Shown here piece by piece: positions 34,770 to 43,646 of a stretch of DNA of 64,000 bases. Source of the DNA: Variovorax sp. ZS18.2.2 (GTDB lineage: Bacteria; Pseudomonadota; Gammaproteobacteria; Burkholderiales; Burkholderiaceae_C); assembly GCF_024701975.1 (NCBI RefSeq), contig NZ_JANLNM010000015.1:48572-112571 (forward strand). Direction: 5' to 3'. How positions within the stretch are numbered: position 1 is the stretch's first letter; each line of letters opens with the position of its first letter. The position numbers and the translations under genes are program-made. The notes below the pieces were generated by a model. It searched no databases. It saw only the letters and a program-made list of their open reading frames with translations, and was not told the origin of the DNA.

Positions 34770-37145
34770 TTATACCGCGAGCAGCTGCCTGGCCAACGCC
34801 ACCTCCAGGCTGTCGCCGGTGCTTTCGTTGAGCACATCCAGGCCCGACTCCGGCATCTCGCCCGAAGTCGACTGCGACACCGCAATCTTCTTGCCCATGA
34901 GCCTCAAGCAGTCCATCTGCGTGGTGCCGGCGTATCCCAGGAAGATCACCCGCACATCGCGCTTCTGCCCGATGCGCCACGAGCGGCGAGCCGCCTGCTG
35001 CACGGTATAGACGTTGAAGCCCGACTGGAGGAACACGATCGTCGGAAACTCCAGCAGATCGAGCCCGGTTTTCACGAGCTCGGGGTTGCAAATCAGCACG
35101 TCGATGCCGCGCTCCACCTGGTCAGCCACCCAGTCTTCCCGTTTGGCCGCATCCACGCTCGCGCGCAACACCGCCACCTTGAATCCGCGCATCTCCAGCT
35201 GGGCCTTGAGCCTGGCTGTCGTGTCGCGGGTTCCCGAGTAGATCGAGTAGGCCAGCACCTTGCGTCCCTGCGCCTTCTCTTGCGCGCAGATCTCCAGCAG
35301 CTTGGCTTCCTTCGGCATGACCTCCGATTCCGTGAAAACCGCAGGCTGCAGGTGCAGCAGCGCCTTCGATCGCGGATGCCTGACGGTCTCCGCACGGAAG
35401 CAGCACTCCGGCCAGGCCAGCAGGACATTCATCACCACGCCCAGCAAGGTGCTGTCCTTCATGGCCAAGGCCTGCTTGAGGATCTGCACGAGCGTTCTGG
35501 ACATGGCCTCGTAGGCCTTGCCCTGCGCCTGGGTCATCGCGATTTCCACGAACTGCTCTTCATAGCCCGGAAGCACGTTCTGCCCAATTTCTCGCAGCTT
35601 CAGGAACACGGTGATCGGCAGCACGTACCGAAGAATGCCCACGGGCCCGAAGCCCGGTGCCTTGCTGGTGCGCACAGCCACCTGCTTGCCCTTGGCCGTG
35701 CGGTGTGAGGTTGAGCTTGTTTCCTTGTAGATGTCTTTGAGCACGCCGTGCTCGCGCATGAAGCCCATCGTCGCGCCGGCCATGGAGCCGGACTTGGAGG
35801 GCTTGAAGCCGTCGGCGATCATGGCCGATGGGTCCAGGCGCCAAAGCAGGTGAAACAGGTCGTCCGCGTAGCCGCCCATCAAGGTGCCGGTGAGCAGCAA
35901 GGTCTTGCGACATTGGCTCGCCAGCACGCCCATGGCCTGGCCTTGCGCCGATCCCTCGTTCTTGTACTCATGGCCCTCATCGACCACCAACAAGCCAAAG
36001 TAGTTCTTGGGCAGGTATCTCTTCACGAACTCGGTCGGCTGGTAGCCGCCCTCGCCGATCGAGAACTCGAAGTTGGCCAGCGAGCGCTCCATGCGAGCCG
36101 CCTGCCGATCGCTGAAGACCAGGTTGCCCTGCTCGTCCATCAGGTTGAGAAACTCGTAGACGTTGTCTTCAAGCATGGAGCCCAGCAGATCCTCGCCGAA
36201 GCTGTGGAGCAGACGCTTGGCCGTGTTCGGACCGATGGTGGGCAACTGCTGCAAGGCACCCAGCACCAGGTCGTGCATGGATTCGATGGGCCGCCCGGGC
36301 CGCATGAGCGACCATAGCGGACTGTGGCAGTGCGCGCACTTCATGCGCCGGTCGCTGAGCACCGCCTTGGCGAACTCCGCGGACACGGGCAATGGATTGC
36401 CCTCGGCGTCCGGGCGCTCGATCGGGCGCATGCAATCGGGACATGCCGCGACATTCAGGCGTTGTCCCTCGAGCCACTGACCGCGCACCACGAATGCGGG
36501 CCGCCAGTGAAAACCCATGCGCATGCGCACGCGGCCGAGCACGAAGAACTCCGGTCGGGTCGATTTGAGGCCGAGCGCCTGGCGCACCATGAGCAGCTTG
36601 CGCAAGGTGTCAGGCCCGTTGAGCACCCAGACCTTGGCATCGGGCACGGTCTCCAGGATCTCGCGGCGCCATTTGTAGACCAGGTGCGGCGGCGAGATGA
36701 TCAACGTCCTTGGATGCGTGCGCTGCATGACAGCGGCAGCACAGATGGCCATCATCGTCTTGCCAGTGCCCATCTCCGCGTTGAGCACCGCCGCCGGTTG
36801 GTCGTGGTCGACCAGCAGCTTGACAATGGCCTGGACGGCTTCTGATTGGGCCTCGAAAGGCTTGCGCAGGAGCGCATTCATGATCGACTGGCGTGCGGCC
36901 CAGTCGGGTGTATGACGATCGCGGACCAAGTCGTAGACGGGGGGGTTCTGCGAGCGGACCTGCGCGAGCAGATCGCCGCCGAATTCCTGGATGAAGTCGG
37001 ACAGCGCGATCGTCTCGCCGATCACGTCCGAGCCGACCGTCGCGCCGGTACCAATGTCGGGCTGCCCCGATTTGTCGTGGGTATCGACTGCGGTACCACC
37101 GACGCCGGCGTCCATGGCATCGACATCTTGTTCAACGGTTTGCAT
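34770..37145 (-). CDS. SNF2-type helicase of the ICE
   Basis: A 791-residue protein, start ATG 37145 with AGGAGA upstream. Helicase motifs: Walker A AEMGTGKT (123-130), a DEGH box in VVDEGHEYKN, a LLTGT motif III and motif VI QAARRSWRIGQKR. A zinc-ribbon insertion with CPDC and CAHC pairs lies between motifs. The family is superfamily 2 SNF2/DEAD-like, seen in ICEs. It probably helps replication or DNA transfer. A terminator follows and the leader RNA precedes it. Confidence 0.85.
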   Translation of the reverse strand: MQTVEQDVDAMDAGVGGTAVDTHDKSGQPDIGTGATVGSDVIGETIALSDFIQEFGGDLLAQVRSQNPPVYDLVRDRHTPDWAARQSIMNALLRKPFEAQSEAVQAIVKLLVDHDQPAAVLNAEMGTGKTMMAICAAAVMQRTHPRTLIISPPHLVYKWRREILETVPDAKVWVLNGPDTLRKLLMVRQALGLKSTRPEFFVLGRVRMRMGFHWRPAFVVRGQWLEGQRLNVAACPDCMRPIERPDAEGNPLPVSAEFAKAVLSDRRMKCAHCHSPLWSLMRPGRPIESMHDLVLGALQQLPTIGPNTAKRLLHSFGEDLLGSMLEDNVYEFLNLMDEQGNLVFSDRQAARMERSLANFEFSIGEGGYQPTEFVKRYLPKNYFGLLVVDEGHEYKNEGSAQGQAMGVLASQCRKTLLLTGTLMGGYADDLFHLLWRLDPSAMIADGFKPSKSGSMAGATMGFMREHGVLKDIYKETSSTSHRTAKGKQVAVRTSKAPGFGPVGILRYVLPITVFLKLREIGQNVLPGYEEQFVEIAMTQAQGKAYEAMSRTLVQILKQALAMKDSTLLGVVMNVLLAWPECCFRAETVRHPRSKALLHLQPAVFTESEVMPKEAKLLEICAQEKAQGRKVLAYSIYSGTRDTTARLKAQLEMRGFKVAVLRASVDAAKREDWVADQVERGIDVLICNPELVKTGLDLLEFPTIVFLQSGFNVYTVQQAARRSWRIGQKRDVRVIFLGYAGTTQMDCLRLMGKKIAVSQSTSGEMPESGLDVLNESTGDSLEVALARQLLAV

Positions 37146-37213
37146 GGAATATCTCCTGGAAAGAAAAGCGCGGCGAGCCAGCACAGAGCCGACTCGCCGC
37201 ACAGGGTTGAAAT
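37146..37213 (-). promoter_or_regulatory. Leader RNA copy 4
   Basis: Minus strand: TTTCAACCC then the GC-rich stem GCGGCGAG/CTCGCCGC (37170-37200), a TTTTCTTTCC run and AGGAGA. The loop here is longer than in other copies. Confidence 0.7.
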
Positions 37214-37245
37214 GAAGGTAGGTAGTGAAGGTGAAGCAGCCCGTC

Positions 37246-37911
37246 TCAGAGCCGCAAGAGGCCATCGCGCACGCAGGCGCTGACGTGTTTCACGAAGTGG
37301 TCGCCGATGCTCACGCGGATGGCTTGCACATCGCCGATCGCCGGATAGCGCTCGTCGCCCAGAGGCTCCACCGCGCGTTTCTCCAGGCACCAATCGACCA
37401 GTGGCTCGCGCCAGTGATCGAGCAGCGCAATGGGTGACAGGCGTTGAATCAGCGGCCAGGACCGCGCACCCAGGTCCGAGCCGCTCGGTCCCTGTACGCC
37501 TCGCCCATCGGCCAGTCGGTAAACAACCCAGCCGATCCGGTTGACCCGATCGATCTGCTGCAGGTTTTTGTCGTAGATCCACATCTGGCTCAAGGGACCG
37601 AACAGGTTCTGCCTCGGAAGGCGCCCCGCGTGCTTGCTCAGCCGAGCCGTGGTGCCTGCGTACACCGGATGGCGTTCGCCCGCGCCGTCGACCAGGTGAA
37701 AGCACTGGATGCCACCATCCTTCTGGCCGAGCTCCATCGCCGCCATGAATTGCATGACAGCGCCGTCCCGCCCATAGAGCGACAAGAACTTAAATTCGCC
37801 CTCGCTGTTGCGCAGACAGGTGTCCACCCACAGTTCGGAAAACTCCTCGATGCGAAAGAGCCTCGAGGAATTGGTTGATGAAGTCGGCGTTGCCCGACCA
37901 ATGGTTGACAT
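37246..37911 (-). CDS. Hypothetical ICE protein
   Basis: A 221-residue soluble protein, start ATG 37911 with CAAGGAG upstream. It shows a well-folded mix (FHLVDGAGERHPVYAGT, WVVYRLADGRG), with no motif I recognise. It is a likely leader-controlled gene between the helicase and 38073. Confidence 0.6.
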   Translation of the reverse strand: MSTIGRATPTSSTNSSRLFRIEEFSELWVDTCLRNSEGEFKFLSLYGRDGAVMQFMAAMELGQKDGGIQCFHLVDGAGERHPVYAGTTARLSKHAGRLPRQNLFGPLSQMWIYDKNLQQIDRVNRIGWVVYRLADGRGVQGPSGSDLGARSWPLIQRLSPIALLDHWREPLVDWCLEKRAVEPLGDERYPAIGDVQAIRVSIGDHFVKHVSACVRDGLLRL

Positions 37912-37975
37912 GGTGCGCTCCTTGAAGTGCGGGAGCGACCCATGCGGGACGCATCCCGCGGGGGTGGTGAAAAAG
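37912..37975 (-). promoter_or_regulatory. Leader RNA copy 5
   Basis: Minus strand: CACCACCCCC, inner stem GCGGGA/TCCCGC with a TGCG loop (37944-37959), outer ACCC/GGGT, then AAGGAG. Same plan as the others. Confidence 0.7.
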
Positions 37976-38072
37976 GGCCGGCAGTGCCGGCCATGGGAGT
38001 CGGGAGGGCCGATGCGAGATCGACACACAGGCCGGCCCACGCCGGTCCTGTAATCCCGTGAATCGCCGAGAT

Positions 38073-38378
38073 TCAGCCCGCGTGCTCGGCGGGCAAGATC
38101 TCCGCGCCGAAGGCCAATGCCGCGTTGTCCCTGCTGGCTGGCCCGTTCTGACGGACCCACCAGTCGGGTGGATTGAACGGCACAGTGAGGACACCGAGGT
38201 AGCCCGATTCCGTGGCGTAGCCAACGACTTGTGCGCGGCCGATGCGGTTGATGCGCATGACGACGACGTCGCCAACGGCAGGCACCTCGAAATCGCCCGA
38301 CCACTTGATCTGGTCGGTCGACGCGAGGTCGCGGGTGTAGGACGGCACGGCGTCCAGAAGCTGAAAGTTGGAAGTCAT
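38073..38378 (-). CDS. Small hypothetical ICE protein
   Basis: A 101-residue protein, start ATG 38378. A beta-rich start (DVVVMRINRIGRAQVVGYATESGYLGVL) suggests a small barrel-type fold. No family recognised. Confidence 0.6.
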   Translation of the reverse strand: MTSNFQLLDAVPSYTRDLASTDQIKWSGDFEVPAVGDVVVMRINRIGRAQVVGYATESGYLGVLTVPFNPPDWWVRQNGPASRDNAALAFGAEILPAEHAG

Positions 38379-38475
38379 ATCAAGCCTTGTGGAGTGAGCG
38401 CAGCACCGGGCTGCAGGAAAAGAGAAAGGACGCGGCGTCACATCAGCAATGCCGATGTGCCGCCTGTCGGGTGGA
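38379..38475 (-). promoter_or_regulatory. Leader RNA copy 6 (variant)
   Basis: Minus strand: ATTCCACCCGACAGG, a stem CACATC/GATGTG within GGCG/CGCC, then a T/C-rich run and further GC hairpins. It departs from the CAACCC start but keeps hairpin, T/C run and position. Confidence 0.45.
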
Positions 38476-38526
38476 ATGCGAAAGCCGGCCGCGCCGGTCT
38501 TTCGCGAGAGGTTCAAGCCCGGTACG

Positions 38527-38805
38527 TCAGGTCGGGGACCCGACCCACACCCAGGCTCCGATGAAACAACCGACAAGCTCGCCGCCGCCCTCATCCGGCG
38601 CGCCCGGGCTGATCAGCGGTTCGTCGTCGATCTCGCAGTTGTCGTTCGCCCACAGGTCGCGCGCGGCTTCAATGCGCGCGGCATGGTCAGTGCGCCAGGT
38701 GGCCAGCTCCTGCAGGTGTGCATCGAGCGCACGCACAGCACCGGCCAGGTCACCACTGTCCCAACGGGCCACGACGTCCTTGGCAAGCCGCTCCAGCTTC
38801 AGCAT
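38527..38805 (-). CDS. Small hypothetical ICE protein
   Basis: A 92-residue helical protein (MLKLERLAKDVVARWDSGDL onward), start ATG 38805, overlapping the next upstream gene by a few bases. It probably belongs to a coupled set with 38799 and 38999. Confidence 0.55.
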   Translation of the reverse strand: MLKLERLAKDVVARWDSGDLAGAVRALDAHLQELATWRTDHAARIEAARDLWANDNCEIDDEPLISPGAPDEGGGELVGCFIGAWVWVGSPT

Positions 38806-39005
38806 GGCGCGGCCACCAGGGTTTCCTGGTCCATGTCGAACATCAGCTCCAGGCTCACGCCATGCTGATTGGTGACACCGAGTACACGATGCATCTGAAG
38901 CAGCATCTCCAACTGACCTTCGGGAAGGTCCGCGCCGGTGACCTCCAAATCGTCGGGTTCGCCGACGGTCTGGATGACGATGCCTCTCTGTGGAGCGCTC
39001 AGCAC
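38799..39005 (-). CDS. Small hypothetical ICE protein
   Basis: A 68-residue acidic protein that overlaps the genes on both sides by a few bases (start at 39005 inside the end of the 38999 gene). No family recognised. Confidence 0.5.
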   Translation of the reverse strand: MLSAPQRGIVIQTVGEPDDLEVTGADLPEGQLEMLLQMHRVLGVTNQHGVSLELMFDMDQETLVAAPC

Positions 39006-39409
39006 GGCGAGGCCTCTGCGGCCACGCGCGCATCCGGCTGCGATGCGATGACAGATTCGATCGCCTTCGCGTTCAGGGTCGAAGTGTTGGCGTAGTGGCG
39101 TTCCACGCCCTGTGTGATGAGCGCGATGTTGGCCAAGGCCTTCTCGTGCTGCTCGCGCACCACCTTCTCGGTGACGCGAGCCGGCGAGGTGACGACGACG
39201 CGCTGGCTGAAGTCGCCGCCCGCGGTGCCGAACCCCATGACATGAACGCTGTATCCATCCTTGAGCGTCGAGACGTTCGCGGAGGTGACCAGCTGGCCGC
39301 CGGCGGCGGTCAAGCGTCTGGTGACGATCGACAGCTCCCGGTTGTTTTCAAGTGGGACCGACGTGGAAGCCTTGCAGCCATCGCGGTCGCGGTAGTAACG
39401 TGTTTGCAT
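38999..39409 (-). CDS. Hypothetical ICE protein
   Basis: A 136-residue protein, start ATG 39409 with AAGGAGAG. It has a beta-rich first half and a helical HYANTSTLNAKAIES middle. First of a three-gene coupled set under leader 7. Confidence 0.6.
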   Translation of the reverse strand: MQTRYYRDRDGCKASTSVPLENNRELSIVTRRLTAAGGQLVTSANVSTLKDGYSVHVMGFGTAGGDFSQRVVVTSPARVTEKVVREQHEKALANIALITQGVERHYANTSTLNAKAIESVIASQPDARVAAEASPC

Positions 39410-39478
39410 GGATCGCTCTCCTTGTTGAAGAAAAGAGCGAGGTCTCCCCCAGCGGGGTGGACCCCGCTGGGTTGATGA
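39410..39478 (-). promoter_or_regulatory. Leader RNA copy 7
   Basis: Minus strand: CATCAACCC AGC then the perfect 10-bp stem CCCAGCGGGG/CCCCGCTGGG (39448-39471), a TTTTCTTC run and AAGGAGAG. Confidence 0.8.
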
Positions 39479-39513
39479 GATGTCAAAGAATTCCCGAGCC
39501 CGTTGAAGGGCCC

Positions 39514-39590
39514 GACGTGCTTGCAGGGATGAGCACGTCTCGAAACCGTTGTGTAGTGGTTCAAACGGTTTCCCGCAGTCCCCTGGTTTC
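39514..39590 (-). repeat. Stem-loop A variant with GAAACC hairpin
   Basis: GACGTGC/GCACGTC stem (39514-39539) with loop like stem-loop A, followed on the right by a GAAACCGTT/AACGGTTTC hairpin. It matches the R3 intergenic repeat plan. The remainder of 39479-39713 shows no gene. Confidence 0.5.
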
Positions 39591-39713
39591 AAGAGGCTGC
39601 AGGAAGCCGTCGCTTCCAGGTTGGATGGGGCCGGTCAGGGCCAGGGTCACATCGCCGGCGCGATGCCCGAGAAGGCACTGCGTCGGCGTAGGAGCCGCAG
39701 TCCGGCTCGAGGT

Positions 39714-39974
39714 TTAAGAAGTCAGCGGCTCAGCCCCAACGCTCGACGGTTCCGAAGCGGCACCGTACTTCGCATTGAGCTTGCCTTGAATTTCCTTTGC
39801 CACCGACACCCAGCGCTCACCGCTGATGAACCCGTGGTCGAGGATCCTCGGATCGGCTGCTGCAACACGGTCGGCGTGCTTCTGCAGGGCGTCAATGACG
39901 AAGACCTGGGACAGAGCGCCGTGCTGGCTGAACTCCATGAGATCGACGACGAATTCGACGTTGGTCATGTGCAT
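39714..39974 (-). CDS. Small hypothetical ICE protein
   Basis: An 86-residue protein, start ATG 39974 with GAGGAG upstream (MHM/MTN alternatives). It is helical with VFVIDALQKHADRV. No family recognised. Confidence 0.6.
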   Translation of the reverse strand: MHMTNVEFVVDLMEFSQHGALSQVFVIDALQKHADRVAAADPRILDHGFISGERWVSVAKEIQGKLNAKYGAASEPSSVGAEPLTS

Positions 39975-39984
39975 GGACGGCTCC

Positions 39985-40320
39985 TCAATACTCGGAAGGA
40001 AGCAACAGCGTTGTCACGCTGCGGTCCCATTCGGTGATGATCCACAAGGTTTGCTTGTCGTCCAGTTTGTACGAGGACATCAGGCGCCCGCGCTGCTTGA
40101 GTGCCGCTTCATTGCTGGACCGGTCCTCTTCGCACAGATCGCCCCAGTCTCCGCTTGCGTGCCGAAGAATGAAGGGAAGCGGCGTCAATTTTCCTGTCGC
40201 GATGAGACTGCATACCCCGCGCGTCAGTGCTGTCGTGCCGAGCTCGAACTTCTGCTGCGCGGCGAATGTCCCCGTCAAGGTGTTGATGTCGGTCGTGACA
40301 TCGATGGCGATGGTGGTCAT
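39985..40320 (-). CDS. Conserved plasmid/ICE small protein
   Basis: A 111-residue protein, start ATG 40320. The middle GDWGDLCEEDRSSNEAAL and the end IWIITEWDRSVTTLLLPSEY-type pattern match a widespread small plasmid/ICE protein of unknown function. It lies 10 bases past the 39714 gene, so it is likely co-transcribed. Confidence 0.7.
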   Translation of the reverse strand: MTTIAIDVTTDINTLTGTFAAQQKFELGTTALTRGVCSLIATGKLTPLPFILRHASGDWGDLCEEDRSSNEAALKQRGRLMSSYKLDDKQTLWIITEWDRSVTTLLLPSEY

Positions 40321-40390
40321 GGTTGGTCTTCTCCAGAAAATTTGGGGACGACCGCCCCAATGGGGACATGTCCCCATCGGGTTGATAAAA
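40321..40390 (-). promoter_or_regulatory. Leader RNA copy 8
   Basis: Minus strand: TATCAACCCG then the 18-bp palindrome at 40360-40377 (arms ATGGGGAC/GTCCCCAT), then TGGGG, then TTTTCTGGAG. A good member of the family. Confidence 0.8.
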
Positions 40391-40430
40391 ACGCCAGCAG
40401 TTGCTGACGCGTAGGTGCCTGGTCTTGCGA

Positions 40431-41585
40431 TCAGGCGATCTTCACGATCTGGCCCAGCCGGTGATCCGGCGTGAACTCGATCGCATTGATGACGGGAACG
40501 AAACGGTCCAGCATCACAGTGGTTTGACTGACCTCGCCCTTGTCGTTGACGTCGGTCGTGATCGAGCGCTCCTTGCGCTTGTAGGTATCGCCCTTGATGA
40601 CGAAGATCCGTCCGCCAGGCGACGCGAGCTTGCCGGTCACCTGCCCGGCCGCGAGGGCCAGGGCGAGATGCCATTGCGTGAGATCGCGCAGCGGTGGCCG
40701 GCAAGCGCCCTTCACCTGGTTGAAATGACTGTCCATGTGCCCCCACAGCAGGCTGGGCTTGTACTTGTCAAGCTCGTCCTGCAGCTGCTCGGCATCCACC
40801 CGCACCGCATGAAAACCGAACTCAAGGTCCGGCTGGATCGCCGGGATCTCGTAGCGCTCTTCATTCCACGATTCGGGCAAGGTGTCCGCGCCTTCCTCAG
40901 AACCCTGTGCCCGCGCGAGCAGGTCCAGAACCTCCTTGGTGGCGCGGCCGGCGCGCTGTCGCACGCCAACGATCACGCATTGCTTGAACGCCCGCTCCGG
41001 CGCCATGTAGACACGCAGATCCCGAAAATTCCGGGCCAGGTAGCCGCGCATGTCGTCGTCGAGCGCATAGTGCGGCACGATGAAGACCAGCACGCCGCCG
41101 TAGGCCAGGTACGGCACCGTCTTTTTCAGGAAGGTGCGTTCCAGGCGCTCGGCCTTGTCATGGTCGAGCTCGGCCGCACGCCGGTTCGCGTTGTCGGAAA
41201 CACCGAAGCCGTAGGGCGGGTTCAGGTACAGCAGGCCGACCGAGCGCGCCTTGACGACGACATCGTGAATGTCGGCGTGCAGGACGCGGTCCAGCAGCTC
41301 CTTGGCGTGCCAGGCACGCTCCTTGTCGAATTCGACGCCGAAGGCTTCGGCCGCGAGGACCTGGTCTTCGTTGTCGGTGTCGTGGTCCAGCGCGTGCCGG
41401 TCAACCAGCGACTTGCGCAGGTCGGCCAGTGCCGTGCCCTCACCGCAGCAGGGATCGAGCATGCGGCAGTTGCCTTGAGGACTGAGCCGCAGCATGTCGA
41501 TGATCCTGGCCAGGGTGATTTCGTCGGTCGGGTAGTAGCCGTTCTTCACGAAGTTGCGCGCCAGGCGCGCGAACATCAGTGCCAT
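40431..41585 (-). CDS. SAM-dependent methyltransferase-like protein
   Basis: A 384-residue protein. Motif I DPCCGEGT lies at 44-51 and the catalytic NPPY motif at 122-125, the N6-adenine DNA methyltransferase type. It is longer than a minimal enzyme, with an extra C-terminal half. ICE proteins of this type (DUF6094-like) protect or mark DNA. The start at 41585 has GGAGG upstream. No restriction partner is in view. Confidence 0.8.
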   Translation of the reverse strand: MALMFARLARNFVKNGYYPTDEITLARIIDMLRLSPQGNCRMLDPCCGEGTALADLRKSLVDRHALDHDTDNEDQVLAAEAFGVEFDKERAWHAKELLDRVLHADIHDVVVKARSVGLLYLNPPYGFGVSDNANRRAAELDHDKAERLERTFLKKTVPYLAYGGVLVFIVPHYALDDDMRGYLARNFRDLRVYMAPERAFKQCVIVGVRQRAGRATKEVLDLLARAQGSEEGADTLPESWNEERYEIPAIQPDLEFGFHAVRVDAEQLQDELDKYKPSLLWGHMDSHFNQVKGACRPPLRDLTQWHLALALAAGQVTGKLASPGGRIFVIKGDTYKRKERSITTDVNDKGEVSQTTVMLDRFVPVINAIEFTPDHRLGQIVKIA

Positions 41586-41648
41586 GTTGAATGACCTCCA
41601 TGAATGCGTCCGTGCCTTCGAAGAGGCACGGACATGTGGTTGAAAATC
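41586..41648 (-). promoter_or_regulatory. Leader RNA copy 9 (variant)
   Basis: Minus strand: TTTCAACCAC then the 9-bp stem GTCCGTGCC/GGCACGGAC (41608-41633) and GGAGG. The CAACC start is kept but the inner GGG/CCC stem is missing. Confidence 0.6.
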
Positions 41649-41649
41649 A

Positions 41650-41670
41650 CCGCCTCGAGCGTCGAGGCGG
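41650..41670 (-). terminator. Rho-independent-type hairpin
   Basis: The perfect stem CCGCCTCGA/TCGAGGCGG is followed on the minus strand by TGATTTT, immediately past the 41672 gene. Confidence 0.7.
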
Positions 41671-41671
41671 A

Positions 41672-42043
41672 TCAGTTGGAGCGATCGACTGGTAGGCCGT
41701 TCTCTTGCCGGGCCCAGGCGTTGATCGTCGTCATGCGTTCGTGCATCACTTCATCGGCCAGGGCGGCCGGTTGGTCAATGCCCTCCCACCTGATCGACCC
41801 GGCACCGCCGTTGTCCTCGCTGGCGTAGGCATAGGCCATGCTCAGCATCGCGCAGACCTCCACAGCCTTGGCCAGCTGCTCGCCGCTGTAGCCATGGTCG
41901 GAAACGGTGTAGACAAGCCCGGGTTCGACCCGCCGCTCCACCAGGCGGCGCAGCAGGCCTAGCGGCACCACGCAGTCCTGGTGATTGGGGAAGGCCACGA
42001 ACCTCGCGATCGATTCGGTGGAGGTGATGTGGATCTTGCTCAT
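41672..42043 (-). CDS. Hypothetical ICE protein
   Basis: A 123-residue protein, start ATG 42043 overlapping the end of the upstream gene by four bases. Soluble and helical; no family recognised. Confidence 0.6.
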   Translation of the reverse strand: MSKIHITSTESIARFVAFPNHQDCVVPLGLLRRLVERRVEPGLVYTVSDHGYSGEQLAKAVEVCAMLSMAYAYASEDNGGAGSIRWEGIDQPAALADEVMHERMTTINAWARQENGLPVDRSN

Positions 42044-42450
42044 GACTTCTCGTCGGGTTGAAGGGCAGATGGTTCGGTGGCAAGCATGTCGTCGTGGCCT
42101 CGCTCCTTCTTCCGAAAAAAGGTCGCGATGCGCTCGCGCGCTTCCAGCCGAACGGTGTGGCCCGGGCCGTTGTCCAGCGGCACCTGCAGGTTGCCCCGCA
42201 GCCACGCGCCCAGCGGCTCGCTGACCTCGTAGTCGAAGACACCTGGGAAGTCGGTGTCCGGATCGGCGAGCATGAAGCTGCCGTATTCGTCGACCAGTAT
42301 TTCGGCCGCGTCCGCAACGTACATGGCAGCGTGGATCTGGCCGCCATGGTTTTCTGCATCGCCGTCGAGCCACTGGATCTCGCTCCCCGACCGGGTCAGG
42401 AAGCCGGTCCACATGAACATGGCGGCCGTCAAGGTATTGGTTCCGAGCAT
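42040..42450 (-). CDS. Hypothetical ICE protein
   Basis: A 136-residue protein, start ATG 42450 with GGAGAAA. It is acidic, with a mixed alpha/beta look. It is coupled to the 41672 gene (ATGA overlap). No family recognised. Confidence 0.6.
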   Translation of the reverse strand: MLGTNTLTAAMFMWTGFLTRSGSEIQWLDGDAENHGGQIHAAMYVADAAEILVDEYGSFMLADPDTDFPGVFDYEVSEPLGAWLRGNLQVPLDNGPGHTVRLEARERIATFFRKKERGHDDMLATEPSALQPDEKS

Positions 42451-42560
42451 TCGGTTTCTCCGTATGAATGGGTGTGCCGCTGTGGGACACGAGAGATACC
42501 ACCAGGATGCACCAGGTCCGGATGGACCTGATGCACCGCGGCGGAGGGTTGAACTTCTGG
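42451..42560 (-). promoter_or_regulatory. Leader RNA copy 10
   Basis: Minus strand: TTCAACCC TCC, then a long stem GGTGCATCAGGTCC/GGACCTGGTGCATCC (42505-42537) and GGAGAAA. The stem is longer than usual. Confidence 0.7.
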
Positions 42561-42590
42561 TTGCGCAGCAAGGCATGCCAAACTACCGGC

Positions 42591-42794
42591 ATGAAAGAGT
42601 CACCTCCCCGCCAGCACCTCACGCTGGTCCAGGGCGGCCGCAGCGACCCTGGACCGGCTGAACTGGCACACATCCTGGAAGACATGCCGTTCGAGGAAGC
42701 AATGCCGCTGATCAGACAGATGCGGCGTCAGCGCCGTGCGGCTGCCAATTCCGTTCTCGAAGCAGTGCCGTCAGACTCTCCGGCAGCAACGTAG
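42591..42794 (+). CDS. Doubtful small protein on the opposite strand
   Basis: A 67-residue plus-strand ORF (MKESPPRQHLTLVQGG onward) with no ribosome-binding site, overlapping the 42712 gene. It is protein-like but unusual in orientation. Confidence 0.25.
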   Translation: MKESPPRQHLTLVQGGRSDPGPAELAHILEDMPFEEAMPLIRQMRRQRRAAANSVLEAVPSDSPAAT

Positions 42795-43011
42795 CCTGGT
42801 CAGGCTGCGCGCTGCAGCGCAGAACAAGACTGTGCATCGAGCAGACCTGGCCCGGGGCCACGCGCTCGCGCGCTTGCTCCAGCAGGTTGCAGTCCGATTC
42901 GCTGGCTTGGGACAGCCAGTCGGCGAAGGCGGCATGAAACAGCTTGCGCTGTGCCTCTTCGTCGCCCTTGCCCCTGTCGCCCACGACGGTGAACGCGATG
43001 TGGTTATGCAT
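42712..43011 (-). CDS. Small hypothetical ICE protein
   Basis: A 99-residue protein, start ATG 43011 after leader 11. It is helical with a CSMHSLVLRCS cysteine pair. No family recognised. Confidence 0.6.
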   Translation of the reverse strand: MHNHIAFTVVGDRGKGDEEAQRKLFHAAFADWLSQASESDCNLLEQARERVAPGQVCSMHSLVLRCSAQPDQATLLPESLTALLRERNWQPHGADAASV

Positions 43012-43078
43012 GGTTGTCGCTCCATAAAAAATGGGGACAACACACCCTCTCGGAGATGTTGATCCCCGGTGGGTTGAA
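43012..43078 (-). promoter_or_regulatory. Leader RNA copy 11
   Basis: Minus strand: TTTCAACCCACC, inner stem CGGGGA/TCTCCG, outer ACCC/GGGT, then a long T run (TTTTTT) and a SD-like GGAG. Confidence 0.75.
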
Positions 43079-43135
43079 ATGAAAAAATCAATACGACCCG
43101 CATAGGTCGCTCGAAGGTTGCCGAATGCCGGCAAG

Positions 43136-43282
43136 AATGCTTCAGCGGCTTTCGCCGCCGGCCACGTTTGCAAAGCTGAACGTGTCTGGAAACCATCGTC
43201 TGATGGTGGGATGGTTTCCCTCAGGGTCCGGGGCGCTGTTGACCACCGCCAGGCACTGAAGGAACCCATCGGGTTCCGGGTT
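43136..43282 (-). repeat. Intergenic repeat R3, copy a
   Basis: About 80-90% identical by eye to 43647-43805. Minus-strand order: GGAACCC/GGGTTCC hairpin, GGAAACCATC hairpin, stem-loop A (43163-43184) and a GCGGC-GAAA-GCCGC hairpin with a GNRA-type tetraloop. It sits upstream of leader 11. Confidence 0.7.
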
Positions 43283-43333
43283 TAAAAGGCCGCAAAGACG
43301 ATCGCTGCGGACAGCGAACTGTCCAACGGTGCC

Positions 43334-43564
43334 TCATGGGCCGTCGTGTTGCGACCATTCCCCTGTCTCCAGGGCCGCGATCGCCAGCGCTTCGCTGCCG
43401 AAGTACTCGCACGATTCACGAGAGACCGGACCATCTTCGTTGGCCGTGCCGATGTAGTGACCGGCTGCGCTCTTTAGGACCTGCAGTTTCAGGCGATGGC
43501 CGCAATAGATCAATGCGAGCTGCCCATTGGGGGCGTGTGGTCGAGATTGAGAACCAAGGCTCAC
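43334..43564 (-). CDS. Conserved small plasmid/ICE protein
   Basis: A 76-residue protein starting at GTG 43564 with AAGGAAA upstream. The core ALIYCGHRLKLQVLKSAAG, then GTANEDGPVSRESCEYFGS, is a pattern I remember from many plasmid/ICE small proteins of unknown function. Confidence 0.7.
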   Translation of the reverse strand: MSLGSQSRPHAPNGQLALIYCGHRLKLQVLKSAAGHYIGTANEDGPVSRESCEYFGSEALAIAALETGEWSQHDGP

Positions 43565-43636
43565 GGTATTTCCTTTGGTTTGCGCTGCGCCAACGCACGC
43601 CCCTTCGGGGCAACGTTGTCCCGCGGGGATTGAATG
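43565..43636 (-). promoter_or_regulatory. Leader RNA copy 12
   Basis: Minus strand: TTCAATCCCC GC then GGGACAACGTTGCCCC and GAAGGGG. Here CAACCC is CAATCCCC. AAAGGAAA precedes the gene. Confidence 0.65.
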
Positions 43637-43646
43637 GAAGAAGAGG